A stretch of DNA of 5,084 nt from Conexibacter sp. (GCA_025964215.1 JAOPZG010000655.1:1-5084), one strand, 5' to 3'. Counted from the first letter of the stretch, positions 1-4,937 are shown. Numbers and translations are program-made. Notes: generated by a model not told the origin, from the letters alone.

Positions 1-160
1 TGGGCGGTTGCGCGCCGTCGCCGGCCACCGGCTCGACGCCGAGGACGCGCGGGCGCTCGACTGCCTGCTCGACCCGCTCGACCCGCGCTCGGTCCTGCAC
101 CGCGACGCGCTCTTCTACCGCACGAGCCCGCGCGTCCACCTCGCCTATCGCGCGGACTGA
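1..160 (+). CDS. 3' end of an unidentified gene, possibly a SAM-dependent methyltransferase (partial)
   Basis: An open frame runs in from the left edge (first full codon at position 2) and ends at TGA 158-160, giving the last 52 residues of a protein. The visible part contains LDPLDPRSVLHRDALFYR followed by TSPRVHLAYRAD. A terminal pattern of 'DPxSxxLxRxDxxxxRTxxxVxLA' with a short basic end resembles, from memory, the C-termini of some actinobacterial class I SAM-dependent methyltransferases. No catalytic or SAM-binding motif lies inside the window, so this assignment is weak. Codon use is strongly GC-biased like the other genes, which supports it as coding. The last 16 bp overlap the 3' end of the convergent sigma factor gene. 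No U-tract terminator follows; a GC-rich hexamer repeat begins 4 bp after the stop. Confidence 0.55.
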   Translation, partial: GRLRAVAGHRLDAEDARALDCLLDPLDPRSVLHRDALFYRTSPRVHLAYRAD

Positions 161-948
161 CCCGCGCCGGCGCCGGCGCCGGCGACCGCGCGAAGGCGCT
201 CGAGGCTCCCGCGCAGCAGCCGCGAGACCTGCATCTGCGAGACGCCGACGAGCTCGCCGATCTCGGCCTGGGTCAGGTCCTCGGTGAAGCGCAGCTGCAC
301 GATCCGGCGCTCGCGCAGCGGGAGCTGGGCCAGCAGCGTGTCGAGCGTCGCGCGCGCCTCGGCGGTCGCGAAGCCGTCGTCGGTGACGCCGAAGCGGCGG
401 TCGAGGATCGTCGCGGCGGTGTCCTCGGCGCCGTCGGGGCCCGGGGGCGCCGAGAGCGAGGTGAAGGTCCGCGCGCTCAGCGCCTGGCGCGCGTCGAGGA
501 CGGCCTCGGCGTCGAGGCCCGTCTCGGTGGCGAGCTCGGCGACCGTCGGCGCGCGCCCGAGCCGGCGCTGGAGCTCGGCGCTGCTCTTGTCGACGTTGAG
601 CGCCTGCTCGAGCAGGTCGCGCGGCGGGCGGACGGCCCAGCCGCGGTCGCGGAAGTGGCGGCGCAGCTCGCCCGACATCGTCGGCAGGGCGTAGCTGCTG
701 AAGGCGATCCCGCGCTCGGGGTCGAAGCGGTCGATGGCCTTCAACAATCCGATGGAGGCGACCTGGAGCAGGTCGTCGAACGGCTCGCTCCCGCGGGCGT
801 ACTGGCCGGCGGCGTAGCGGGCGAGGGGGAGGTAGCGGCGCACGAGGCTGTCGCGCAGCGCGGGGTCGCGCGTGCGGGCGTACTCGGCGAGCAAGGTGGC
901 GTCGCGCGATGCGGAGTCGCGCGCGGGCGCAGGGGCCAGGGATGTCAC
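145..948 (-). CDS. RNA polymerase sigma factor, SigB/SigF/SigG family (sigma-70 group 3)
   Basis: This 267-residue alternative sigma factor has the usual family length (about 250-270). Region 2 spans roughly residues 35-110: LVRRYLPLARYAA, FDDLLQVASIGLLKAIDRFDP for core binding, and FSSYALPTMSGELRRHFRDRGW for -10 recognition and melting. Region 3 is about 115-165 (LQRRLGRAPTVAELATETGL). Region 4 is about 203-255, with the helix-turn-helix LTQAEIGELVGVSQMQVSRLL that reads the -35 element. No region 1.1 is present, as expected for this group. The start is GTG at 948-946, supported by GGAAGG (963-958) 9 nt upstream. The stop is TAG at 147-145. The protein ends in a Gly-Ala run (AGAGAGAG) encoded by a GC hexamer repeat. 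Family members are usually held by an RsbW/SpoIIAB-type anti-sigma factor, and none is adjacent here. A family-type promoter lies upstream, suggesting autoregulation. The exact subtype (B, F or G) cannot be fixed from sequence alone. Confidence 0.95.
   Translation of the reverse strand: MTSLAPAPARDSASRDATLLAEYARTRDPALRDSLVRRYLPLARYAAGQYARGSEPFDDLLQVASIGLLKAIDRFDPERGIAFSSYALPTMSGELRRHFRDRGWAVRPPRDLLEQALNVDKSSAELQRRLGRAPTVAELATETGLDAEAVLDARQALSARTFTSLSAPPGPDGAEDTAATILDRRFGVTDDGFATAEARATLDTLLAQLPLRERRIVQLRFTEDLTQAEIGELVGVSQMQVSRLLRGSLERLRAVAGAGAGAGQSAR
164..184. repeat. GCGCCG hexamer repeat, 3.5 copies
   Basis: Three full copies of GCGCCG and a half copy run in tandem. Read on the minus strand they encode the Gly-Ala run at the C-terminus of the sigma factor. 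The stretch is self-complementary (GGCGCC/GCCGGC units) and begins 4 bp past the stop of the left-edge gene, so in that transcript it could fold and slow polymerase. It has no U tract and is not called as a terminator. Confidence 0.8.
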
Positions 949-957
949 GGTGAAGGG

Positions 958-963
958 CCTTCC
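958..963 (-). promoter_or_regulatory. Ribosome binding site of the sigma factor gene
   Basis: On the minus strand GGAAGG is followed by 9 nt and then the GTG start at 948-946. It is one of the few recognisable Shine-Dalgarno sequences in the window and decides the start. It lies in a small inverted repeat (GAAGG-G-CCTTC, 952-962) that could weakly pair with the Shine-Dalgarno site in the mRNA. Confidence 0.6.
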
Positions 964-1052
964 AGGACGGCGGACGGAGACGCGGAACCTGTGAGCCTCG
1001 TGGGAGCCGGCCAGACCGCCTTCCCACGCTTCCTCGCAGAACTTCGGGAGGA

Positions 1053-1086
1053 CCGCACGTGTCCGGCGGGGGCCGGATCCGCACGT
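1053..1086. repeat. Direct-repeat-flanked hairpin in the sigma gene leader
   Basis: Two identical 8-mers, CCGCACGT, lie at 1053-1060 and 1079-1086, 26 bp apart start to start. Between them sits a perfect inverted repeat, TCCGGC-GGGG-GCCGGA (1062-1077; 6-bp stem, 4-nt loop). The left 8-mer also overlaps a CACGTG palindrome (1056-1061). If the promoter at 1102-1126 is used, the whole structure is transcribed into the 5' leader of the sigma gene. It could be a protein-binding site or an RNA structure. No known riboswitch is recognised. Confidence 0.6.
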
Positions 1087-1089
1087 TCC

Positions 1090-1100
1090 CTGTCAGACAG
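1090..1100. repeat. 11-bp palindrome at the predicted sigma gene transcription start
   Basis: CTGTC-A-GACAG is a perfect inverted repeat with a single central base. It begins 1 bp downstream of the GGGTAC box of the predicted minus-strand promoter, so it would straddle the transcription start (about 1094-1096). That position would suit a repressor operator, but the half-sites are short and no regulator is known. Confidence 0.4.
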
Positions 1101-1101
1101 C

Positions 1102-1126
1102 GTACCCAGGTGTCGCCGCTTGAATC
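1102..1126 (-). promoter_or_regulatory. Predicted SigB/SigF-class promoter driving the sigma factor gene
   Basis: Read on the minus strand, GATTCA (1126-1121) is followed by 13 nt and GGGTAC (1107-1102). The known B. subtilis SigB consensus is GTTTAA-N12-14-GGGTAT, and Streptomyces SigB promoters follow GNNT-N14-16-GGGTAC/T. This site fits the second form exactly (GATT-N15-GGGTAC) and the first with four of six bases in the -35 box. It points at the sigma gene, whose start codon is about 150 nt downstream, so the sigma factor probably activates its own transcription through a leader of about 147 nt. The match is visible in the sequence; the autoregulation is inference. Confidence 0.6.
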
Positions 1127-1192
1127 ACCGACTTGGAGCTTGGCGCGGCTGCGGTGGTTGGCCCCGTGGCGAGCCGGGAAGCTTCCTGTCCC

Positions 1193-1645
1193 ATGGCACG
1201 CACCGAGCGCCTCATCCCCACCTCCCCCGAGCGGATCTTCGAGGTCCTCTCCGACCCGGCGAGCTACGGCTACTGGGTCGTCGGCTCCGACACGATCCGC
1301 GACGCGGATGGGGCGTGGCCGGCGAAGGGCTCGCGCTTCCACCACCGCGTCGGCGTCGGCCCGATCAAGGTCAACGACGACACCGAGGTCCTGACGATCG
1401 ACGCGCCGCGGCTGCTGCGGCTGCACGCGCGGGCGCGGCCGCTGTTCGGGACCGCGCTCGTGGAGCTGATGCTCGAGCGCCGCGGCGGCGGGACGCTCGT
1501 GACGATGGACGAGACGGCGGGCGACCTGCTCTCGCGGCTGGCGATCAACCCGCTCACCGACCCGCTGGTCAAGCGGCGCAACGACGTCTCGCTGCGGCGG
1601 CTGGAGGAGCTGGCGCTGGGGACCAAGACGGTGGAGTCGCTCTAG
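1193..1645 (+). CDS. SRPBCC-fold protein (polyketide cyclase/dehydrase-like)
   Basis: This 150-residue soluble protein has the START/SRPBCC opening typical of small ligand-binding or aromatase/cyclase-like proteins: TERLIPTSPERIFEVLSDPASYGYWV (residues 4-29), where the 'S/A-x-x-x-I/V-F-x-x-L-S-D-P' helix follows strand 1. It continues through beta strands (GSRFHHRVGVGPIKVNDDTEVLTID, and TLVTMDETAGD near 101-111) to a long C-terminal helix (LVKRRNDVSLRRLEELAL, 125-142), as the fold requires. The ATG at 1193 is chosen because the protein homology begins there; the frame stays open upstream to 1133, but that part looks non-homologous. The ribosome site is weak (GGGAAG, 11 nt upstream). The gene diverges from the sigma gene across a 244-bp spacer. 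Its TAG stop lies in a CTAG shared with the convergent Ku gene. Ligand and function are unknown. Confidence 0.85.
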   Translation: MARTERLIPTSPERIFEVLSDPASYGYWVVGSDTIRDADGAWPAKGSRFHHRVGVGPIKVNDDTEVLTIDAPRLLRLHARARPLFGTALVELMLERRGGGTLVTMDETAGDLLSRLAINPLTDPLVKRRNDVSLRRLEELALGTKTVESL

Positions 1646-2427
1646 CCGGCCTTCGCGAGCTCCTTCATCGAGGCCTTCAGGGCGGCCATCAGGTCCTGTG
1701 GGGGCTCGGGCTCGTCGTCCTGCTCCGGCGCCGCGATCGTGTGGTCCTTCTGCTTGTCCTCGATGACCTTGCGCAGGCGCTTGCGGTGCTCGTCGGCGTA
1801 GTTGGTGGGGTCGAAGTCCTGACCGAGCGCCTCGACCAGCTTGACGGCCTGGTCGAGCGCGGCCTCGGCGGGCTTACGGCCGCCGTTGTCGATGTCCTTG
1901 GTGGGGCGGACCTCGTCGGGGAACAGCATCGTGGTGAGGGCGAGCAGGCCGTCGCGGGGGCGGACGGCGACGAGGTACTCCTTGCTGCGCAGGACGAAGC
2001 GCCCGAGGGCGACGCGGCCGGCGTCCTCCATCGCGTCGACCAGCAGGCGGTAGGCGCGGCGCGGGCCCTCGGCCTCGCCGGTGGGGACGAGCCAGTAGGG
2101 GTGGTCGAAGAGGATGGGGTCGAGCTCCTCGGCGTCGACGAACGAGGCGATCTCGATCGTGCGCGTGCGGCGCGGGGCGACCGCCTCGAGGTCGGCGTCG
2201 GTGAGGACGACCTGCTTGCCGGAGTCGAGCTCGTAGCCGTGGCCGATCTCCTCGTACGGGACCTCGGCGTCCTCCTTCGCGCAGAAGCGCCGGACCTCGA
2301 TGCGCGCGCCGTCCTGCTCGTGGAGCTGGTGGAAGTGGACGTCGAGGTCGCGCGCGGCGGAGTAGAGCGCGATCGGGACGTTGACGAGGCCGAAGCTCAG
2401 GGCGCCGGTCCAGAGGGAGCGGGGCAT
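1642..2427 (-). CDS. ku: Ku protein, paralogue A (non-homologous end joining)
   Basis: This bacterial Ku homologue has 261 residues. Ku dimers form a ring that threads onto DNA double-strand ends and recruits the ligase LigD. Family marks are the start MPRSLWTGALSFGLVNVPI (1-19), VHFHQLHEQDGARI (30-43), RRFCAKEDAEVPYEEIGHGYE (46-66), YRLLVDAM (126-133), GRFVLRSKEYLVAVRP (142-157) and LTTMLFPDEVRP (164-175). A helical segment (about 185-230), an acidic linker (EQDDEPEPPQ, 235-244) and a short end motif, DLMAALKAS, follow. The C-terminal region of bacterial Ku is known to influence DNA bridging and LigD recruitment. The ATG (2427-2425) overlaps the TGA of the upstream Ku by one base (TGATG), so translation is probably coupled; no good Shine-Dalgarno is seen. 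The stop TAG is shared in CTAG with the convergent SRPBCC gene. No ligase gene is in the window. Confidence 0.96.
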   Translation of the reverse strand: MPRSLWTGALSFGLVNVPIALYSAARDLDVHFHQLHEQDGARIEVRRFCAKEDAEVPYEEIGHGYELDSGKQVVLTDADLEAVAPRRTRTIEIASFVDAEELDPILFDHPYWLVPTGEAEGPRRAYRLLVDAMEDAGRVALGRFVLRSKEYLVAVRPRDGLLALTTMLFPDEVRPTKDIDNGGRKPAEAALDQAVKLVEALGQDFDPTNYADEHRKRLRKVIEDKQKDHTIAAPEQDDEPEPPQDLMAALKASMKELAKAG

Positions 2428-3236
2428 CAGGCCTTGGCCTTCGTCTTGCGCTTCCGCTTGGCCTTGGGCTTCTTGTCGTCCAAGCTCGCGCGCAGGGCGG
2501 CGAGGAGGTCGTCGGGCGGATCGGTCTCGGGCTCGGGCGCCGGCGCGGGCTCCTTGCCCTCGGCCTTCGCCTCGATCGCGGCGAGCACGGCCTCGCGGTA
2601 CTCGTCGTGGAGGCGGCCGGGCTTGAAGGGCTCGTGGAGCGCGTCGATCAGCCGCTCGGCCATCTTGACCTCCTTGGCGTCGGGCTTGCGCGCGCGGCGC
2701 GGGACGTCGAGCTGCTTGGGCGTGACGAGCTCGTCGGCGAAGCGCATCGTGTGCAGCGCGAGCACGCGCTCGTAGGCGCGGATCGCGACGAGGTACTCGC
2801 GCTGGTGGAAGGTGAAGCGGCCGATCGCCGCGCGCTCGGTGCGCTCGAGCGCGTCGTGGAGGAGGCGGTAGGCGGCGGCGCCCTCCTCGCGGGCGCCCAA
2901 GAAGTAGGCCTTGGCGTAGTACACCGGGTCGATGTCGGCCGCCGGGACGAAGTGCTCGACGTCGATGATGCGCGAGCGCGAGCCGCCGGCGGCGTCGATC
3001 TCCTCCTTGTCGACCACGACGTAGCGGCCGTTGGTGAGCTCGTAGCCCTTGACGACCTCCTCGCGCGGGACCTCCTTGTCCTCCTTCGAGCAGAAGGTCC
3101 GGTGCTCGATCCGCGCGCCGTCCTCCAGGTGCACCTCGTGGAAGTGCACCGTCTTGGCGTCGACGGCGGAGTAGAGCTTGATCGGGACCGCGACGGCGCC
3201 GAAGGCGATGGTCCCGTTCCAGAGCGACCGTGGCAT
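2427..3236 (-). CDS. ku: Ku protein, paralogue B with lysine-rich tail (non-homologous end joining)
   Basis: This second bacterial Ku, 269 residues, is clearly homologous to the downstream paralogue but well diverged, so it is an old duplication. Shared blocks are MPRSLWNGTIAFGAVAVPIKLYS (1-23), VHFHEVHLEDGARI (30-43), FCSKEDKEVPREEVVKGYEL (48-67), YRLLHDAL (123-130), GRFTFHQREYLVAIR (139-153) and LHTMRFADEL (161-170). After a Pro/Glu/Ala-rich linker (about 225-241) comes DLLAALRASL (243-252) and a strongly basic tail, with 10 Lys/Arg in the last 15 residues. Similar Lys-rich Ku extensions in mycobacteria add DNA binding. The start ATG at 3236-3234 lies 3 nt after the PRC gene stop without a Shine-Dalgarno, implying translational coupling. 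The two Ku proteins could form homodimers or a heterodimer, as proposed for some Sinorhizobium Ku pairs; the sequence does not decide. Confidence 0.96.
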   Translation of the reverse strand: MPRSLWNGTIAFGAVAVPIKLYSAVDAKTVHFHEVHLEDGARIEHRTFCSKEDKEVPREEVVKGYELTNGRYVVVDKEEIDAAGGSRSRIIDVEHFVPAADIDPVYYAKAYFLGAREEGAAAYRLLHDALERTERAAIGRFTFHQREYLVAIRAYERVLALHTMRFADELVTPKQLDVPRRARKPDAKEVKMAERLIDALHEPFKPGRLHDEYREAVLAAIEAKAEGKEPAPAPEPETDPPDDLLAALRASLDDKKPKAKRKRKTKAKA

Positions 3237-3239
3237 CGC

Positions 3240-3815
3240 TCAGCGCGGGACGCGGTCCAGGAGCTTGGCGTGCTCGGCGCGGGCGGCGGTGGCCTCGGCG
3301 ACCGCGGCGTCGCGCTGCGCGGCGAGGTCCTTCGCGCGCTGCTGCGCCTCGGCGACCGCGACGGCCGCCTGGTCGGCCTCGGTGCCGAGGACGGCGGCGC
3401 GCTGCTCGAGGGCGAGCGCCCGCTGGTCGGCCGCCTCCGCCTCCTCGGCCAGCCGCACCCGCTCGCGCGCCGTCGTGTAGCGCTCGTCGGGGGCGTGCTC
3501 GCGCAGCGGCTGGCGGTAGTACCCCGTCGCCTCGTCCTCGACCTTGACCGTCATGGTGGCTGGGTCGTCGAGCGACGGCGCGTCCTTCACCTCGCTCTTG
3601 GCGTAGGAGATCGAGATGCTGCTCGGCGACAGCGTCGCGCCCTCGAGCGGGAACAGGCTCGTCCGCCGCCCCAGCAGCCCCGTCGCGACCACCCCCAGCA
3701 ACGGGCTCCCGTCCTCGGCGAAGACGATGTCCTCCAACTTGCCGATCTTCTCGCCGTCACGGTCGGTGACGGCCTGTCCGAGCCAGTCCTCGACGCGGTC
3801 GATGTGGAGGGTCAT
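3240..3815 (-). CDS. PRC-barrel domain protein with C-terminal coiled coil
   Basis: This 191-residue soluble protein has two parts. Residues 4-75 form a PRC-barrel: HIDRVEDWLGQAVTDRDGEKIGKLEDIVFAEDG has the usual 'G-x-x-V-x-D-x-x-G-x-x-I-G-x-x-x-D' pattern, followed by FPLEGATLSPSSISISY. PRC-barrels occur in photosynthetic reaction centre H subunits, RimM and many small stress-linked proteins. Residues about 83-104 (MTVKVEDEATGYYRQPL) lead into a long Ala/Glu/Arg-rich helix (113-186), predicted by eye as a coiled coil that could mediate oligomerisation. No signal peptide or membrane segment is seen. The ATG is at 3815-3813, with AGGG 7 nt upstream (3826-3823). Its TGA is 3 nt from the start of the Ku B gene, so it heads the PRC-Ku-Ku cluster. 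A role in end joining is only suggested by this linkage; a general stress or envelope role is the alternative. Confidence 0.88.
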   Translation of the reverse strand: MTLHIDRVEDWLGQAVTDRDGEKIGKLEDIVFAEDGSPLLGVVATGLLGRRTSLFPLEGATLSPSSISISYAKSEVKDAPSLDDPATMTVKVEDEATGYYRQPLREHAPDERYTTARERVRLAEEAEAADQRALALEQRAAVLGTEADQAAVAVAEAQQRAKDLAAQRDAAVAEATAARAEHAKLLDRVPR

Positions 3816-3828
3816 ACCGTGGCCCTAC

Positions 3829-3845
3829 CCGCGCGGGGCGCGCGG
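3829..3845. repeat. Perfect GC hairpin just upstream of the PRC-barrel gene
   Basis: CCGCGCG-GGG-CGCGCGG is a perfect 7-bp all-GC inverted repeat with a 3-nt loop. In the minus-strand direction it ends 2 nt before the AGGG ribosome site and 13 nt before the ATG of the PRC gene. It lies in the 100-bp gap after the DUF421 gene. No U tract follows it, so it is not a classical intrinsic terminator. It could act as a leader hairpin, a processing barrier between the two modules, or simply reflect GC bias. Confidence 0.55.
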
Positions 3846-3865
3846 CAGCGTTCGATCGCGCCAAC

Positions 3866-3877
3866 TCGGCGCGCCGA
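3866..3877. repeat. 12-bp perfect palindrome in the DUF421-PRC gap
   Basis: TCGGCG-CGCCGA is a perfect palindrome with no spacer, near the middle of the 100-bp gap between the DUF421 and PRC-barrel genes. It could be an operator half-way between a hidden promoter and the PRC start, but in DNA this GC-rich a 12-bp palindrome can also occur by chance. No -35/-10 pair could be assigned next to it. Confidence 0.35.
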
Positions 3878-3915
3878 CCAAGGCCGCGCCGGCGACCCCT
3901 TCGCGCCCGCGGTCC

Positions 3916-4353
3916 TCAGTCGGTGACGAACGAGATCTGGCCGCCGGTCTCCAGGACCGCGAAGCGGACGTCGCGCAGCGAGCCGATCTGCGACTGGCGG
4001 GCCTCGGCGCCGAGCTCGTCGATGGTGATGCGCTGGCGGCGCAGCGCCTCGCGGCGGATCTCGCCGTTGGCGATCAGGACGATCGGCTCGCCCTCCAGCA
4101 GCGGCCGCAGCCGGCCGACGCGGAAGCTCAGGTAGCCGGTCGCGACGGTCAGGACGGCGAGCGTCGCGATGACCGTGGTCGTGCCGGTGAGCGAGTAGTC
4201 GCTCTGCGTCACGCCCTGCTGGACCATGTCGCCGATGACGACGAGCAGGATGACGTCGAACGGCTCCATCGAGCTCAGCTCGCGGCGGCCGACCGCGCGG
4301 GTGACGATCAGGATGAGGAAGAAGACGAAGGCGGTGCGGAGGACGAGGTCCAT
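3916..4353 (-). CDS. DUF421 (YetF/YcaP-type) membrane protein
   Basis: This 145-residue protein is at the short end for the DUF421 family (B. subtilis YetF-type members exceed 200). Three membrane segments can be seen: about 3-22 (LVLRTAFVFFLILIVTRAVG), 32-48 (FDVILLVVIGDMVQQGV) and 58-77 (TTTVIATLAVLTVATGYLSF). Family marks are RAVGRRELSSMEPFDVILLVVIGD (19-42) and LEGEPIVLIANGEIRREALRRQRITIDEL (86-114), which starts the conserved soluble domain ending in FAVLETGGQISFV. Biochemical function is unknown; a Bacillus DUF421/DUF1657 protein (2Duf) is linked to spore wet-heat resistance. ATG 4353-4351 lies 3 nt after the upstream stop, and the sequence before it is C-rich with no Shine-Dalgarno, so translation is probably coupled to the anchored protein. 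The PRC gene follows after 100 bp. Confidence 0.92.
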   Translation of the reverse strand: MDLVLRTAFVFFLILIVTRAVGRRELSSMEPFDVILLVVIGDMVQQGVTQSDYSLTGTTTVIATLAVLTVATGYLSFRVGRLRPLLEGEPIVLIANGEIRREALRRQRITIDELGAEARQSQIGSLRDVRFAVLETGGQISFVTD

Positions 4354-4356
4354 GGC

Positions 4357-4875
4357 TCAGGGGAGGATCGTGAGGGTCCGGTCGATGCGCGCGAGCGCGG
4401 TCTCCGCGTCGTCGAGCTCGAGGTCGTAGGAGCGGTGGCCGACGTTGGTGGGGTCGACCTGGAACTGCATGCGGATGGTCCGCCGCTCGCCGGCGCGCAG
4501 CGCGGGGAAGCTCAGCACGACGTCGCCGCCGCGCGAGGTCGTGCCCTCGGCGTCGGGCGAGACCGAGTTGACCTGCATCCCCTCGACCCAGCCGTCGGCG
4601 AGCACGAGCCGCGGATGGTCGATCGCGCGGCGCGCGGTGATCTCCACGCGCGACTCGAAGAGCAGGCCGCCGCGGACGACCTTCGGCGCGCGCAGGGACA
4701 GCGCCGCCGCCGGGCCGGCGGCCGAGGAGCGGCTCGCGCGCTGGCCGAGGACGTCGAGCAGCGCGACGACCACGACCACGGCGAGCACCGTCATCGCCGC
4801 GCGCCGCGCCCAGAGCCCGCGGTTGAGCGCGCGCGGCGGATCGCCCTCGGCGAGATCGCGGAAGAGCTCGGTCAT
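4357..4875 (-). CDS. Membrane-anchored protein with extracytoplasmic beta-rich domain, partner of DUF421
   Basis: This 172-residue protein is of unknown function. A short N-terminal tail with RGLWARR before the hydrophobic stretch AAMTVLAVVVVVALLDVLG (26-44) predicts one membrane segment with the N-terminus inside and the C-terminus outside. After an Ala/Ser linker (47-58) come residues 60-172, a series of short alternating strands such as GLLFESRVEITARRAIDHPRLVLADG, VVLSFPALRAGERRTIRMQFQVDPTNVGHRSYDLEL and ARIDRTLTILP. The pattern suits an immunoglobulin-like beta sandwich. No lipobox cysteine or catalytic motif is seen, and there is no cysteine in the outer domain. I recall the 'FQVxPTNVGxR...DxELxD...LARIDRTxT' signature from proteins encoded beside DUF421 genes, but could not check this. 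ATG is at 4875-4873, with a weak GGA 7 nt upstream. The gene likely forms a two-gene operon with DUF421 and diverges from the phosphatase gene. Confidence 0.8.
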   Translation of the reverse strand: MTELFRDLAEGDPPRALNRGLWARRAAMTVLAVVVVVALLDVLGQRASRSSAAGPAAALSLRAPKVVRGGLLFESRVEITARRAIDHPRLVLADGWVEGMQVNSVSPDAEGTTSRGGDVVLSFPALRAGERRTIRMQFQVDPTNVGHRSYDLELDDAETALARIDRTLTILP

Positions 4876-4937
4876 CAGCCCGTCCGGGGTTCGGCGCGGC
4901 GGGGCCGAGACCTGCCGCCTGTCATCGTCCGCCCCGC
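4876..4937. promoter_or_regulatory. 62-bp divergent promoter region (no boxes assigned)
   Basis: This short spacer separates the start codons of the anchored protein gene (-) and the phosphatase gene (+), so it should carry both promoters or parts of them. No convincing -35/-10 pair and no GGGTA-type box could be found. The only visible structure is a small inverted repeat, TCGGC (4891-4895) with GCCGA (4904-4908). Confidence 0.3.

Noticed and set aside
1133..1192. An in-frame N-terminal extension of the SRPBCC protein.
   Set aside because: The extra 20 residues show no homology pattern, the fold begins right after the ATG at 1193, and the extension would run from an in-frame ATG just beyond the divergent promoter without a ribosome site.
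949..1192. Possible forward promoter for the SRPBCC gene (TTGAAT, TTGGAG and TTGGCG hexamers between 1120 and 1145).
   Set aside because: None has a plausible -10 element at the right spacing; the TTGAAT overlaps the -35 of the better minus-strand promoter.
1059..1394. A 111-codon plus-strand frame with GTG at 1059 preceded by GGGAGG at a good distance; its start (SGGGRIRTFP) resembles spurious peptides read antisense to tRNA genes.
   Set aside because: It runs into the SRPBCC gene in another frame and becomes Ser/Arg/Ala-rich low-complexity sequence. I looked for a tRNA on either strand around 1040-1130 and found no T-arm GTTCGA-type motif, no seven-base anticodon loop and no acceptor pairing.
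655..2775. A 706-codon open frame on the plus strand, and similar long plus-strand frames at 2607-3926 and 3616-4962.
   Set aside because: They run antisense to the sigma, Ku, PRC, DUF421 and anchored protein genes. Their translations are low-complexity Val/Leu/Asp/Arg-rich sequence, the usual shadow of GC-rich coding DNA, with no recognisable domain.
3825..3830. A GGGTAG box on the minus strand 10 nt upstream of the PRC gene, like a SigB-type -10.
   Set aside because: No GNNT or GTTTAA-like -35 lies at a 12-16 nt distance, and the transcription start would fall almost on the ATG. The box is also part of the CCCGCGCGGG palindrome, so chance is a better explanation.
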